Notes: generated by a model from the letters alone, not told the origin. A stretch of 64,000 nt of DNA from Frateuria_A sp035695185 (GCF_035695185.1 NZ_DASSES010000105.1:13249-77248); one strand, 5' to 3'. Positions 37,064 through 46,414 are shown, counted from the first letter of the stretch. Numbers and translations: made by a program.

Positions 37064-38659
37064 ATGGGCAACGAGGAGAGCGCCGATTTCATCGTGGTCG
37101 GCGCCGGCCCCGCCGGCTGCGCCGTGGCGGCCCGGCTGGCCGATGCGCCCGGCCGCCCGGGCGTCGTCCTCGTCGAGACCGGGCCGGCCAAGCCCTCGTG
37201 GCTGAGCCGGATGCCGATGGGTATCGCGGCGCTCGTGCCATTCCGCAGCCGCCACAACTACGCCTACCAGACGGTGCCGCAGGCGCAGCTCGGCGGGCGC
37301 CGCGGCTACGTGCCGCGCGGGCGCGGCCTCGGCGGCAGCAGCCTGATCAACGCGATGATCTGCACCCGCGGCCAACCCGAGGACTACGACGGCTGGGCCG
37401 CGCGCGGCTGCGGCGGCTGGGGCTGGCAGGACGTGCTGCCGGTGTTCCGCCACATCGAGGACAACCAGCGCGGCGCCGATGCCTGGCACGGTACCGGCGG
37501 TCCGCTGCCGGTGAGCGACCTGCGCTCGCCCAGCCCCTTGAGCCGCGCCTTCGTGGAGGCCGCGGTGCAATGTGGCTATCCGCGCAACGACGATTTCAAC
37601 GGCCCGCGCCAGGAGGGCGTGGGCCTGTACCAGGTGTTCCAGCGCGACGGTCAGCGCGTCGATGCGGGCAGCGCCTACCTTGGCGATGGCAAGGCCCGTC
37701 CCAACCTGCGCGTGCTGACCGGACGGCCGGTACAGCGCATCCTGTTCGAGGGACGACGTGCGAGCGGGGTGCTGGTCGGCGGGCGGCCTCTGCGGGCGCG
37801 CCGGGAGGTGGTCCTCTGTGCCGGCGCGATCGCCTCGCCGCAACTGCTGATGCTCTCCGGCATCGGCCCGGCGGGGCACCTGCAGGCGCTGGACATTCCG
37901 GTGCTGCACGACGCTCCCGGCGTGGGCGAAAACCTGCAGGACCATATCGACTACACCGCCAACGTGCGGGTCCGCGCCCCCGGCCTGTTCGGCATGAATC
38001 CGGCGACCCTCGCGCGCATGGCCGCGGGGGCGCGGGCCTACCGCCGGCGCGGCGAGGGCATGCTCACCAGCAACGCGGCCGAAGCCGGCGCCTTCCTGCG
38101 CAGTCGCCCGGATGTCGAGCGTCCCGACCTTCAGCTGCACTTCTGCATCGGCATGGTGGACGACCACAACCGCCGCATGCATCTGGCGACCGGGCTGGCC
38201 CTGCACGTGTGCGTGCTGCGCCCGGCCAGCCGCGGGAGTGTGCGCCTGGCGGGGCCGGAGGTGACGACCCCGCCGCTGATCGATCCGGCCTTCCTGTCCG
38301 CCCCGCAGGACATGGAACTGCTGCTCGCAGGGGCGCACATCGTCCGCCGCATCCTGGCCGCGCCCGCCCTGGCGGCCTATGGCGGGCGGCCGCTGTACGG
38401 CACGGGCGCCGAGGACGACGAGGGGCTGCGTGGGCTGATCCGCGCCCACGCCGACACCATCTACCACCCGGTCGGCACCTGCCGCATGGGTGCCGATGCG
38501 GGCTCGGTGGTCGATCCTCAGTTGCGCGTGCGGGGCACGCAGGGCCTGCGCGTGGCCGACGCGTCGATCATGCCCACGCTGATCAGCGGCAACACCGAGG
38601 CGCCCTCGGCGATGATCGGCGAGATGGCCGCCACCTTCGTGCTTGCCGACCAGTCCTAG
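37064..38659 (+). CDS. GMC oxidoreductase (choline/alcohol dehydrogenase-like)
   Basis: A 531-residue FAD flavoprotein. FAD motif VVGAGPAGCAVAARLAD (11-27), signatures YVPRGRGLGGSSLINAM and GAIASPQLLMLSGIGP, and the active-site His in DTIYHPVGTCRMG with Asn in LISGNTEAPS are present. Substrate unknown (alcohol or choline type). Cotranscribed with asmA-like gene (2-bp gap). Confidence 0.92.
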   Translation: MGNEESADFIVVGAGPAGCAVAARLADAPGRPGVVLVETGPAKPSWLSRMPMGIAALVPFRSRHNYAYQTVPQAQLGGRRGYVPRGRGLGGSSLINAMICTRGQPEDYDGWAARGCGGWGWQDVLPVFRHIEDNQRGADAWHGTGGPLPVSDLRSPSPLSRAFVEAAVQCGYPRNDDFNGPRQEGVGLYQVFQRDGQRVDAGSAYLGDGKARPNLRVLTGRPVQRILFEGRRASGVLVGGRPLRARREVVLCAGAIASPQLLMLSGIGPAGHLQALDIPVLHDAPGVGENLQDHIDYTANVRVRAPGLFGMNPATLARMAAGARAYRRRGEGMLTSNAAEAGAFLRSRPDVERPDLQLHFCIGMVDDHNRRMHLATGLALHVCVLRPASRGSVRLAGPEVTTPPLIDPAFLSAPQDMELLLAGAHIVRRILAAPALAAYGGRPLYGTGAEDDEGLRGLIRAHADTIYHPVGTCRMGADAGSVVDPQLRVRGTQGLRVADASIMPTLISGNTEAPSAMIGEMAATFVLADQS

Positions 38660-39063
38660 CGACTTTCCGTGGTACGCGCATCGGCGTCGTGGCTCCGGCG
38701 CTCGCGCGTTATCGAGGCGCTACCCTTCCCGCCGGGGCGGGGCCGTTCCGCCATCACGTGCGGCAGCGCACTTGCGCGCACCGCCATCCTCGCCACGAGC
38801 AGTGGGCGGCCATTGCGGCAACGCTTCCGCTCCAGCGCCGGGTCGCGCGCAGGCGCGCCGATGCAACGATGCAGAGGGGCAATCCGGGAGCTCGGTGCGA
38901 CGCGCCGTTGGCGCCTCACGTGGAGGAGCGCACTCGTGTGCGACCCCCATCCGAGGCATGAGCAATGGCTTGATCGCGGCACCGCCTCCACTCCTGCGCC
39001 CGGTCGCACGCAGGCGCGCTCCCAGACCCACGCAGGGGGAGCTTGGCAGCTCCGCCGACACTC
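38660..39063. repeat. Gene-free region of decayed REP-like tandem repeats
   Basis: 404 bp between the GMC and DUF4142 genes. It contains two degenerate copies of a unit of about 162 bp. AGCGCACT occurs at 38765 and 38927, and GGTCGCxCGCAGGCGCG at 38841 and 39002. Shared blocks include CATCC, GAGCA, ATGG and GCGGCA. Inside each unit one REP-like arm (GAGCGCAC ... GCGAC) faces an inverted arm. No convincing gene is seen. Confidence 0.75.
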
Positions 39064-39600
39064 TCACTTCGCGGTAATCGCCTGTGCCCGCCGCAGGTGC
39101 TCGCGCAGCAAGGGCAGGCCTTCCTTCGCCAGTTGACGCAGCTTCGCATCCTGGCTGTCCTTCGCGGCCTGCTCGTACAGCGGAATGATCTTCTGGTGTT
39201 CCGCCACCATCATCCCCGCGAAAGCCTGGTCCAGGGCCGCGCCCTGCAATCGCTGCAGGCGCAGCTTGTCTTCGGTGACGTCCTTCGACGGCAGGCCGTG
39301 GGCCTGGCCGTGTGCCTTCCTGGCGACCGAGAAGGCCGTGAACTTGCGGTTCAGCGCCTTGTGGTCGTCGATGATGCGCCTGGCCAGTTCACGCACCTGT
39401 GGCGAGGTGGATCGCTCGCCCGCGACCTTGGCCAGTTCGATCTGCATCGAGTTGTCGGCGGTGGCCTTCGCGACGAAGGCCTGCTCCTGCTTGTCCAGCG
39501 TGGGCGGGATGTCCACGGCGCCGGCGGACAGTGCGGGCAAGGCGAGGCCGAGGCAGAGCAGGCCGCGGGCCAGGAAGGACGGGAGAGAGGGCAGCGTCAT
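39064..39600 (-). CDS. DUF4142 exported protein
   Basis: A 178-residue periplasmic protein with a signal peptide (LPALSAGA cleavage near residue 28). The DUF4142 four-helix ferritin-like body includes KQEQAFVAKATADNSMQIELAKVA and AEHQKIIPLYEQAAKDSQDAKLRQLA. The function of the family is unknown. ATG 39600. Confidence 0.88.
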   Translation of the reverse strand: MTLPSLPSFLARGLLCLGLALPALSAGAVDIPPTLDKQEQAFVAKATADNSMQIELAKVAGERSTSPQVRELARRIIDDHKALNRKFTAFSVARKAHGQAHGLPSKDVTEDKLRLQRLQGAALDQAFAGMMVAEHQKIIPLYEQAAKDSQDAKLRQLAKEGLPLLREHLRRAQAITAK

Positions 39601-39762
39601 GGGCGGATCCGGAACGGTGTGGAAGCCCGACGCTAACCCCGGCGCCGGCAATGGCTGCTCTAGGGCCCGTGAATACGCGGGTAACGGCGGCCCTCGGGGA
39701 CGGGCTTGTGCGCTTGCCGCCGGAACCGATACGGTCGCGCTTTCCATGTCCCGGAAGCTGCC

Positions 39763-40212
39763 ATGCCCGTCCAGGTTCGCCAGGCCACCGTCCATGACCT
39801 CTCCACGCTGGTGCCGCTGTTCGACGGCTACCGGCAGTTTTACGGCCAGCGGTCCGATCCGGAGGGCGTGCGCGCCTTTCTCGGTGCGCGCTTCGCGCAC
39901 CACCAATCGGTGATCCTGCTGGCGTCGGACGGCCGGGGTGAGGGGCTGGGCTTTACCCAGCTCTACCCGCTGTTCTCGTCGGTGCGGATGGTGCGTACCT
40001 ACCTGCTCAACGATCTGTTCGTGGCGCCCGAGGCGCGTCGCCACGGCGTGGCGGCGGCGCTGCTGCACGAAGCGGCGGCCCATGCACGTGCGTTGGGCGC
40101 GGCCAGCCTGTCGTTGTCTACCGCGCTGGACAACGTGCCGGCGCAGGCGCTGTACGAATCGCTGGGCTGGCAGCGCGACCGCCAGTTCTGCGAATACACG
40201 CTTGCCCTGTGA
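39763..40212 (+). CDS. GNAT family N-acetyltransferase
   Basis: A 149-residue cytosolic acetyltransferase. Core LNDLFVAPEARRHGVAAALLHEAAAHARALG and C-terminal ALYESLGWQRDRQF. GGAAG precedes ATG. The substrate is unknown. It adjoins the maf gene directly. Confidence 0.88.
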   Translation: MPVQVRQATVHDLSTLVPLFDGYRQFYGQRSDPEGVRAFLGARFAHHQSVILLASDGRGEGLGFTQLYPLFSSVRMVRTYLLNDLFVAPEARRHGVAAALLHEAAAHARALGAASLSLSTALDNVPAQALYESLGWQRDRQFCEYTLAL

Positions 40213-40217
40213 CGGCC

Positions 40218-40790
40218 ATGCTCTATCTGGCTTCGCAATCGCCACGACGGCGCGAGCTGCTGCGGCAACTCGGGGTCGAGTACAGGGCGCTGGACGTGGA
40301 CGTGCCCGAAATGCGCGCCCCCGGCGAACCGCCGGAGGAGTACGTCAGCCGCGTCGCGCTCGAGAAAGCACAGGCTGGCCTCGCTCTGCTGGAAAGCGCG
40401 GAGGAAGCTGTCGTGCTCGGCTCGGACACCGAAGTGGTGCTGGACGGCGAGGTGTTCGGCAAGCCGGCCGATGCCGGCCAGGCGAGGGCCATGCTGCAGC
40501 GCCTCTCCGGTCGGACCCACACCGTGGTCTCCGCCGTGTGGGCGGCCAGTGCCGCGCACACCGGCCAGGAGGTGTGCGTCTCGAAGGTGCGCTTCGCGCC
40601 GCTGGAGGAGGCAGCCATTGCGGCCTACGTCGCCACCGGCGAGCCCTTCGGCAAGGCCGGCGGCTACGCGATCCAGGGGCGTGGCGCCGCCCTGGTGGAA
40701 CACCTCGAGGGGAGCTATTCGGGGGTGATGGGGCTGCCACTGTTCGAGACGGCGCGGCTTTTGCGGCGCTTCGGCCTCCTGCCGGCGTAG
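40218..40790 (+). CDS. maf: Maf-type nucleoside triphosphate pyrophosphatase
   Basis: A 190-residue house-cleaning pyrophosphatase: LASQSPRRRELLRQLG at the start, then VLGSDTEVV, and FGKAGGYAIQGRGAALVEHLEGSYSGVMGLPL typed in parts. Members hydrolyse canonical or modified dTTP/UTP/CTP. ATG 40218 preferred; a GTG at 40209 overlapping the GNAT stop is possible. Confidence 0.93.
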   Translation: MLYLASQSPRRRELLRQLGVEYRALDVDVPEMRAPGEPPEEYVSRVALEKAQAGLALLESAEEAVVLGSDTEVVLDGEVFGKPADAGQARAMLQRLSGRTHTVVSAVWAASAAHTGQEVCVSKVRFAPLEEAAIAAYVATGEPFGKAGGYAIQGRGAALVEHLEGSYSGVMGLPLFETARLLRRFGLLPA

Positions 40791-40796
40791 GGCCGC

Positions 40797-41369
40797 CTAC
40801 GGCTGCAGTACGAGGTATTCGCCATGACGCCCGGCCCGGCGGGGGGTGGGGCCGATGCGCGCGCACAGCGCCTGGCTGTCCGGACAGCGCACCAGCGCGC
40901 CCGAGCCTACGGCTCGGCGCAGGTCGTCGCTCCACGCCGCGCCGCGCAGTCCGTGCCATGCGAGGTAGCCGCTGCCGCACGCTGCCAGTAGCGATCCCAG
41001 AAGCAACGCGCGCAGGCTCCTGCGGACCAGCGCACGCTGGGCCGCGGTGAGCAGCTTGCGCTGCTCCGCCAGTGCGTCCGCCGCCCACTTCGCGGCCTCG
41101 GCGCTCCGGTGCAGCTGCGCATCCAGCGGCGCGAGAGCCTGGCGGGCCGTGGTGGCGATCCCGTCGCGCGCCTGCGTGCCGAGCATCTCCATCAGCTTGC
41201 GCGAGAAGTCCTCCCCACCTTCCGTCCAGTGCCGGGTACTGCGGTCGAGTGACGCCACGCTGGCGTCGATGCGCTGCAAGGCGCCACGGCTACGCGTGTC
41301 GAGCTGCTCGGCAATGACCGCGAGCTTCACCAGCAGTTGCTTGACCTCGTCGATGTTGCCGCCGTCCAT
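40797..41369 (-). CDS. Single-pass membrane protein with coiled coil, in the DUF2235 cassette
   Basis: A 190-residue protein. An N-terminal heptad-rich helix (residues about 5-110) leads to one membrane helix (LRALLLGSLLAACGSGYLAW, about 120-142) and a short Cys-containing C-terminus (VRCPDSQALCARIG). The pattern resembles mobilisation/relaxation accessory proteins, but I cannot assign it. GGAGGA precedes ATG; it starts 14 bp after the lipase stop, so it is cotranscribed. Confidence 0.7.
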   Translation of the reverse strand: MDGGNIDEVKQLLVKLAVIAEQLDTRSRGALQRIDASVASLDRSTRHWTEGGEDFSRKLMEMLGTQARDGIATTARQALAPLDAQLHRSAEAAKWAADALAEQRKLLTAAQRALVRRSLRALLLGSLLAACGSGYLAWHGLRGAAWSDDLRRAVGSGALVRCPDSQALCARIGPTPRRAGRHGEYLVLQP

Positions 41370-41383
41370 GGCAGTTCCTCCGG

Positions 41384-42826
41384 TCAATGCTGCGCGACGG
41401 TGGTCAGTGCAGTCGCCGCGGCCTGTTCGTGGTAGGTGAGCGCAGGCGCCGGAACCTGCATCTCCTGGCTGTACTGCTGGACCTCGCGCCACCAGGCGGT
41501 GCCCTGGGGTGACTGCAGGTAGTCGCCCGCCACGGCGTCCATGGCGTGGTCGTCCTGGTCGAGCGCGGCGCGGTACAACCGCTCGATCATCGCGTCGACC
41601 GGATCCGGCGTGGCGACAGGAGCGGGCACGGGGTGCCGGGCCGTCTCCCGGGCGCCGGGCGCCGGGGCGATCGCCACGGCACGGAAATCAAAGAGGCTGC
41701 TCAAGGCCTCGTCGCGCGGTTCGGCGTTGTAGGGATCGCCCACCACGCGATAACCGTGATGGTGGTGCCTGGGGACTTCCAGCGTGTTGTAGCCGTCCGG
41801 CTGGAGCCGGTCGACCTTGTGCCAGACGCGATAGAGCAGCAGGCCTTCGGTCGAGCGGTGCACGACGTTGAGGCGCGGGTCGGTGGGCTCGGGCGACTTT
41901 TCGAGGAACGGACGGTCGCTGAGCGCATTGAGGTAATCCACCATCAGGTTGCCGCTGCGGATGCTCAGGCCGTCACGCAGGTAGCCGCCCCCCACGTCCG
42001 AGTGCGCACCGGGCACCAGCACGCCAAGGAAGCGGCCATCCGGCGTCACGCCCGGATCGATGATGTGGTCGGACTTGAACAGGCCGCGATGTTCGTCCCT
42101 GGAGAAGATCTGCAGGCCCGAGATGACCGACGGCGGCAGCCGCCGGTCATAGTCATTCATCGGCACCCCGGTACCCACCGGGTCGAACAAGCCCACGGCC
42201 TGGGCCACCTTGCCCGGCCCGACCAGCGGCGGCTTGGTGTAGTGCACGTGGGTGATGTCGCCGTGGAGGTTGCGGGTGTAGATGGCGCCACTGACGTCCT
42301 GGATGCCGCGTTCATGCACCAAGCGAGCGAAGCTCGCGGCTTCCTCCCCACCACGACTAAAGCCGATATCAACCAAGCGGATCTGCGCATGCGGGTCTTG
42401 CCTGAGCCACTCCGCGGCCTGCTGAATGAATAGCTGGTACATCTTTTCGACACGTGCTTCATGCGTGTATCCAATAGCACCGTCAAAGGTGCGGGCGACT
42501 AACCCATCCTGAGTGCCGGGGCCAGGAACGTACCCTTCGGCAATTTGCAAGTTTCCTGCGGATGAGAGTGCAGACACCTGATTGTCAATTAAGGCGACAT
42601 TTGTGGCATGCAAAGGGTCCTTGTACTTGTCATCGCCAGTTCCATCAAAAGCGGATATATAGAGCCTCTCGTGTGGGATGAGTTGGTGAACAAGGACTGG
42701 TACTTTGAATTGCTCCAGCGCTAAGTCTGCCTTGTTATACAAGGCCATATCGCTGGCGCTAGCGGTATAGGTAGGGACGTCGTCATCCAGAAGCCTATCC
42801 TTAAGCGGTTTGTTATTGCTGGCCAT
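41384..42826 (-). CDS. DUF2235 (Tle1-like) phospholipase, candidate effector
   Basis: A 480-residue alpha/beta hydrolase. DUF2235 motifs are in order: AFDGTGDD (59-66), YVPGPGT (99-105), nucleophile Ser157 in GFSRGG, Asp215 in FDPVGTG, DEHRGLF, and His275 in VPGAHSDVGGGY. Type VI lipase effectors of the Tle1 group share this layout. The first 200 codons are lower in GC than the surroundings. The C-terminal 80 residues are a separate helical region. No VgrG or PAAR gene is seen. AGGGAA precedes ATG. Confidence 0.85.
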   Translation of the reverse strand: MASNNKPLKDRLLDDDVPTYTASASDMALYNKADLALEQFKVPVLVHQLIPHERLYISAFDGTGDDKYKDPLHATNVALIDNQVSALSSAGNLQIAEGYVPGPGTQDGLVARTFDGAIGYTHEARVEKMYQLFIQQAAEWLRQDPHAQIRLVDIGFSRGGEEAASFARLVHERGIQDVSGAIYTRNLHGDITHVHYTKPPLVGPGKVAQAVGLFDPVGTGVPMNDYDRRLPPSVISGLQIFSRDEHRGLFKSDHIIDPGVTPDGRFLGVLVPGAHSDVGGGYLRDGLSIRSGNLMVDYLNALSDRPFLEKSPEPTDPRLNVVHRSTEGLLLYRVWHKVDRLQPDGYNTLEVPRHHHHGYRVVGDPYNAEPRDEALSSLFDFRAVAIAPAPGARETARHPVPAPVATPDPVDAMIERLYRAALDQDDHAMDAVAGDYLQSPQGTAWWREVQQYSQEMQVPAPALTYHEQAAATALTTVAQH

Positions 42827-42850
42827 TTCCCTGGCACTCGATCATGAGGA

Positions 42851-43456
42851 TTAGTACGTCTTGTTCCAGACGGGAATGAGATCGGCTCTGTAGTAGCTGT
42901 TCTTGTTTCCAGGTTCCTGCTCGGTCTTGGTTGGAATGAGCGTTTTGGTGAAAACGCTAATCGTTCGGTTGTTCACCTCAAGAAAGATGCTCGGGTCTGC
43001 TGCGGGGCCTGGGCCCGGGAAAATGCCAGCTCTTATTTCATCGTTTGGTACGCGGTAGAGGATCAGCTCGTCTTTGAAGATCGCTCCGATATCCACTTCG
43101 GCGGCGTGAGAGGCCCCGTCCAGCGACTTCCACCTAACCAGCGCGGGGGGTGGAAAATTCGGAATGCCACCGTAGGACGCGAAACCCCACTTGTCCCGAT
43201 AATCCGCCGACGCAGGCGGCGGGCTTATGACGTTCCCGGAGCGGAGTCGGGTGAAGTTGTAATTAGCGTAAATCACCTCGCACCCGATCGTGTTGTAACA
43301 GTAGGCGCGGAAATCGTGCCGCTTGAACTTCAACGGAAAGTGGTTCGGTGCCAGGTGTTGACTCGAACTATCCGAAGAAAACGCCATGGCCGAAAGACTC
43401 CCTGTCAGCGCGGTAAGGAACAGCAAGGCGAGAAGGGCAAAACGGGCGTGTCGCAT
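42851..43456 (-). CDS. Secreted accessory/immunity candidate upstream of the DUF2235 lipase
   Basis: A 201-residue protein with a signal peptide (FALLALLFLTALTGSLSAMA). The mature part is beta-rich with two Cys (YCYNTIGCEVIYANYNF) and no catalytic motif. It precedes the lipase by 24 bp on the same strand. A periplasmic immunity role is suggested by position. GC is lower than in the neighbours. No family recognised. Confidence 0.7.
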   Translation of the reverse strand: MRHARFALLALLFLTALTGSLSAMAFSSDSSSQHLAPNHFPLKFKRHDFRAYCYNTIGCEVIYANYNFTRLRSGNVISPPPASADYRDKWGFASYGGIPNFPPPALVRWKSLDGASHAAEVDIGAIFKDELILYRVPNDEIRAGIFPGPGPAADPSIFLEVNNRTISVFTKTLIPTKTEQEPGNKNSYYRADLIPVWNKTY

Positions 43457-43564
43457 GCTCGGGCGTCCTGCTCGATGCGGAAACGAGGAAGACCGAATCT
43501 AGGCCACGCGGCTGGAACCGGGCAATGGACGATTCCCTACTTTCGGGACGGGGATCGCTGATTC

Positions 43565-44362
43565 TCAGCGAGCAACGGAGGACGCGACGAACCAGGCCGT
43601 CACCGCCAGCAGGTTGTTGACGCCGTGCGCCACCACCGCGGGCCACAGCGAGCCAGAGCGCAGGCGCAGCCAGGCCAGCGCGGCCGCCAGCAGGACCAGA
43701 TTGGGCACCGCATACCAGAGGAAGCCCAGATCGGGCAGGTGCACGCAGGCGAACAGGAGTGAACTGATGGCGACCGCCCAAGCAGCCGGCATGCGCCGCA
43801 GCAGCGCCGAGAGCAGCGCGCCGCGGAAGAGCAGCTCTTCCACCAGCGGCCCCAGCGTGACCACTACCAGCGCCAGCGGCAGCCGCAGCGCCAGCGACGC
43901 GGCGCCGCCGATCTGCTTGACGTCCTGGGTGACCTGGTGGCCCTGGGCCACCCAGCGGGTGAGCCAGCCACCTGCGATCGGAAGAGCCAGGCCGAGCACG
44001 ATCGCGGCCAGGTAGAACAACGGCCGGCCGGGCCGGGTCAGGCCAAGGCCCGGCGGTGCGCCATGCGACCAGGCCGCCGGCCAGAGGCGCCTGACCAGCA
44101 CGATGGTGACGCTCGCAGCCAGCAACAGGGTCAGGATCACCATCATCGCGTTGGTGTCCGGCTGTGCCAGCACCGTGCGGATGCGTGCGGTCAGGCCCGC
44201 CGCCGGCGCCCCTGAGGCGCCCAGGGCGAAGCCCAGCCCGACGCCGACCAGGCCGCTGGCCAGGAACTGCAGTGCGAAGTACAGGATGATCACGCCGACC
44301 GCGCTGCCCAGGTGTGGCAGCCGCGCGTCGTGCAGCGAGGGATGGAGCGGGCGGGAGGGCAT
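43565..44362 (-). CDS. CPBP family intramembrane metalloprotease
   Basis: A 265-residue polytopic membrane protein. The glutamate motif EELLFRGALL, the FACVHLPD segment and HGVNNLLA carry the conserved catalytic residues of the CAAX-protease/bacteriocin-processing family. Start ATG 44362. The substrate is unknown. Confidence 0.88.
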   Translation of the reverse strand: MPSRPLHPSLHDARLPHLGSAVGVIILYFALQFLASGLVGVGLGFALGASGAPAAGLTARIRTVLAQPDTNAMMVILTLLLAASVTIVLVRRLWPAAWSHGAPPGLGLTRPGRPLFYLAAIVLGLALPIAGGWLTRWVAQGHQVTQDVKQIGGAASLALRLPLALVVVTLGPLVEELLFRGALLSALLRRMPAAWAVAISSLLFACVHLPDLGFLWYAVPNLVLLAAALAWLRLRSGSLWPAVVAHGVNNLLAVTAWFVASSVAR

Positions 44363-44455
44363 CGGCCGGAAGCAACCTGCGAGGAAGGGACGGACGTGCG
44401 CGGCCCGGGCGCCCACGCTAGCCGTGGGACGAGGGTCGCGCAATCCGGTGGCCGC

Positions 44456-44851
44456 TCAGCCGGCCAGCATGGCGCGACCGAGGCCGGCCAGCGCCATCAG
44501 CAACGTGGCCATCCAGGCGACCATGCCGAGTGCGAAACCACCGCCGCGCCTGGCCGCTTCCCGCAGGTAGGCCAGCGCGTACCAGGTCCGCGCCGCGATC
44601 CACACCAATCCGGCGATGCCTGCCCAGAACGCGAAGCCGTAGTGCGCGGCCAACCAGAGCGTCGGCAGGAACAGCAGCGTCGCCTCGAGCGTGTTCATCT
44701 GCACGCGGAAGGCGCGCTCGAACGCCGGGTGGCCACTGGTCGCCGGAGCCTGGATGCCATAGCGCCCGCGTGCGAGGCCGACCGCGAAGGCCGTGCCGAA
44801 CATCAACAGGATGGTGAGCAGGGTAACCAGGGCGGGCAGGTGTTCTGTCAT
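44456..44851 (-). CDS. MAPEG family membrane protein
   Basis: A 131-residue protein with four membrane helices and the MAPEG signature region (HPAFERAFRVQMNTLEATLLFLPTLW typed in parts: FERAFRVQMNTLEA). Related to glutathione-dependent membrane enzymes. ATG 44851. Confidence 0.85.
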   Translation of the reverse strand: MTEHLPALVTLLTILLMFGTAFAVGLARGRYGIQAPATSGHPAFERAFRVQMNTLEATLLFLPTLWLAAHYGFAFWAGIAGLVWIAARTWYALAYLREAARRGGGFALGMVAWMATLLMALAGLGRAMLAG

Positions 44852-44963
44852 GGCATCTGGGCAGTTGAACGGTGGCCTACTGTAGCGGCAACGTCTACGC
44901 CTGGGCGACGTACCGCCGGGTAGGTTCGCCGAAGCGCGCTGTGGCGCATGCGAGGTGGGCGGG

Positions 44964-45827
44964 ATGGACTGGCAAAAGGGCGAGCGCAGCCGCAACGTGG
45001 AGGTCGACAGCGGCCGCGGGGGCGGTGGTGGCTTCGGTTTCGGCGGTGGCCGTGGCCTGGGCATCGGCGGCCTGATCGTGCTGGCGATCCTGGGCTGGGT
45101 GTTCTTCAAGGACCCCACCGCGTTGCTCGATCAGGGCGGAACCGCGGGCCCGACCGCACCGGTGAGCGAGCCGGCGCAGGTCGATCCGCAGCAACGCGAC
45201 TTCGTCAGCGCGATCCTCGGTTCCACCGAGAAAACCTGGGGCGACATCTTCGCCGCCGGCGGGCGGCAGTACACCGACCCGAGGCTCGACCTGTTCAGCG
45301 GTGGCGTGCGCACCGCCTGCGGCCTGGCCTCCACGGCGGTGGGGCCGTTCTACTGTCCCGGGGACGAGAAGGTGTATCTGGACCTGTCCTTCTTCCGGGA
45401 GCTGCAGGACCGCTTCGGCGCCGCTGGCGACTTCGCCCGCGCCTACGTGATTGCTCACGAAGTCGGCCATCACGTGCAGAAGCTGTTGGGCGTGTTCGAC
45501 CGGGTGCAGCAGGCGCGCGAGCGGGGCGCCCCGATGGAAGGGGCCAATGGTCTGTCGGTGCGGCAGGAACTGCAGGCCGACTGCTTCGCCGGCGTGTGGG
45601 CCAACCGTAGCGAGCAGCGGCTGCACTGGCTGGAGGCGGGCGACGTGGAGGAGGCGCTCAACGCCGCCAGCCAGATCGGTGACGACACGCTGCAACGCGA
45701 AAGCCGGGGCGCGGTGGTGCCGGACTCGTTCACCCACGGTACCTCGGCCCAGCGCGTGAAATGGTTCAAGACCGGACTGGAAAGTGGGAAGGTGTCCAGC
45801 TGCGACACCTTCTCGGGTGATATCTGA
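44964..45827 (+). CDS. ypfJ: Neutral zinc metallopeptidase (YpfJ family)
   Basis: A 287-residue inner-membrane-anchored protein. An N-terminal Gly-rich segment, one membrane helix (about 32-48), and a periplasmic domain with zinc motif HEVGHH (165-170). QADCFAGVWAN and DDTLQRESRG are typical. ATG 44964 follows GAGGTG. Confidence 0.9.
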   Translation: MDWQKGERSRNVEVDSGRGGGGGFGFGGGRGLGIGGLIVLAILGWVFFKDPTALLDQGGTAGPTAPVSEPAQVDPQQRDFVSAILGSTEKTWGDIFAAGGRQYTDPRLDLFSGGVRTACGLASTAVGPFYCPGDEKVYLDLSFFRELQDRFGAAGDFARAYVIAHEVGHHVQKLLGVFDRVQQARERGAPMEGANGLSVRQELQADCFAGVWANRSEQRLHWLEAGDVEEALNAASQIGDDTLQRESRGAVVPDSFTHGTSAQRVKWFKTGLESGKVSSCDTFSGDI

Positions 45828-46027
45828 GGGCCGCCACAGGCGACGCGAATGGCCGACGCAGGGCGGAGCCGGGAAGCGCCCATCGAGCCTTGCGCTCCAA
45901 ACCGACTGCGCGATAAACGTCTGCCTCCAAAGAGTTTTCCCGCACCCGCCACCCATCTTCCGCCGGGCCGCGCCACGCCCTAGAATCCGCGCGCCGCGCG
46001 CCAGGGGGTGCGCCTTCCGTTCGTCCC

Positions 46028-46414
46028 ATGGCCCATCCCTGCCTGAGTTGCGGCGCGTGCTGCGCCTTCTTCCGCATCGCCTTCCACTGGTCCGAGACCG
46101 ATCCTTTCCTCGGTGGCACGGTGCCGGTCGAACTCACCGAGCAACTCGATCCGCACCGCGTGGTGATGCGCGGCACGCAATCCAGGCAGCCGCGCTGCGT
46201 GGCGCTGCAGGGAACCATCGGCGAGGCGGCCCACTGCGGCATCCATCCGATCAAGCCGTCGGTCTGCCGCGAGGTGGAGCCCTCGTGGGAGTTCGGCCGG
46301 CACAGCCCGCAGTGCGACAAGGGCCGCATCGCCCATGGCCTGCGGCCGTTGACGCCGGAAGACTGGCTCGATCCGTCCGGCGACAGCGCCCCGCCGCTGC
46401 CGCAGAGCGCCTGA
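46028..46414 (+). CDS. YkgJ-family cysteine-cluster protein
   Basis: A 128-residue protein. CLSCGACC near the N-terminus, plus RCVAL, CGIHPIKPSVCREV and a late Cys, form the CxxCxxCC-type metal-binding set. It probably binds zinc or an Fe-S cluster. The role is unknown. Confidence 0.9.
   Translation: MAHPCLSCGACCAFFRIAFHWSETDPFLGGTVPVELTEQLDPHRVVMRGTQSRQPRCVALQGTIGEAAHCGIHPIKPSVCREVEPSWEFGRHSPQCDKGRIAHGLRPLTPEDWLDPSGDSAPPLPQSA

Noticed and set aside
38643..39077. Coding frames in the 38660-39063 gap
   Set aside because: The frames are Arg/Pro/Ala-rich translations of repeat DNA with no start signals.
41384..42826. Type IV (X-Tfe) effector with XVIPCD secretion domain
   Set aside because: The C-terminal 80 residues do not show the XVIPCD motifs I remember, so I did not assign a secretion route.
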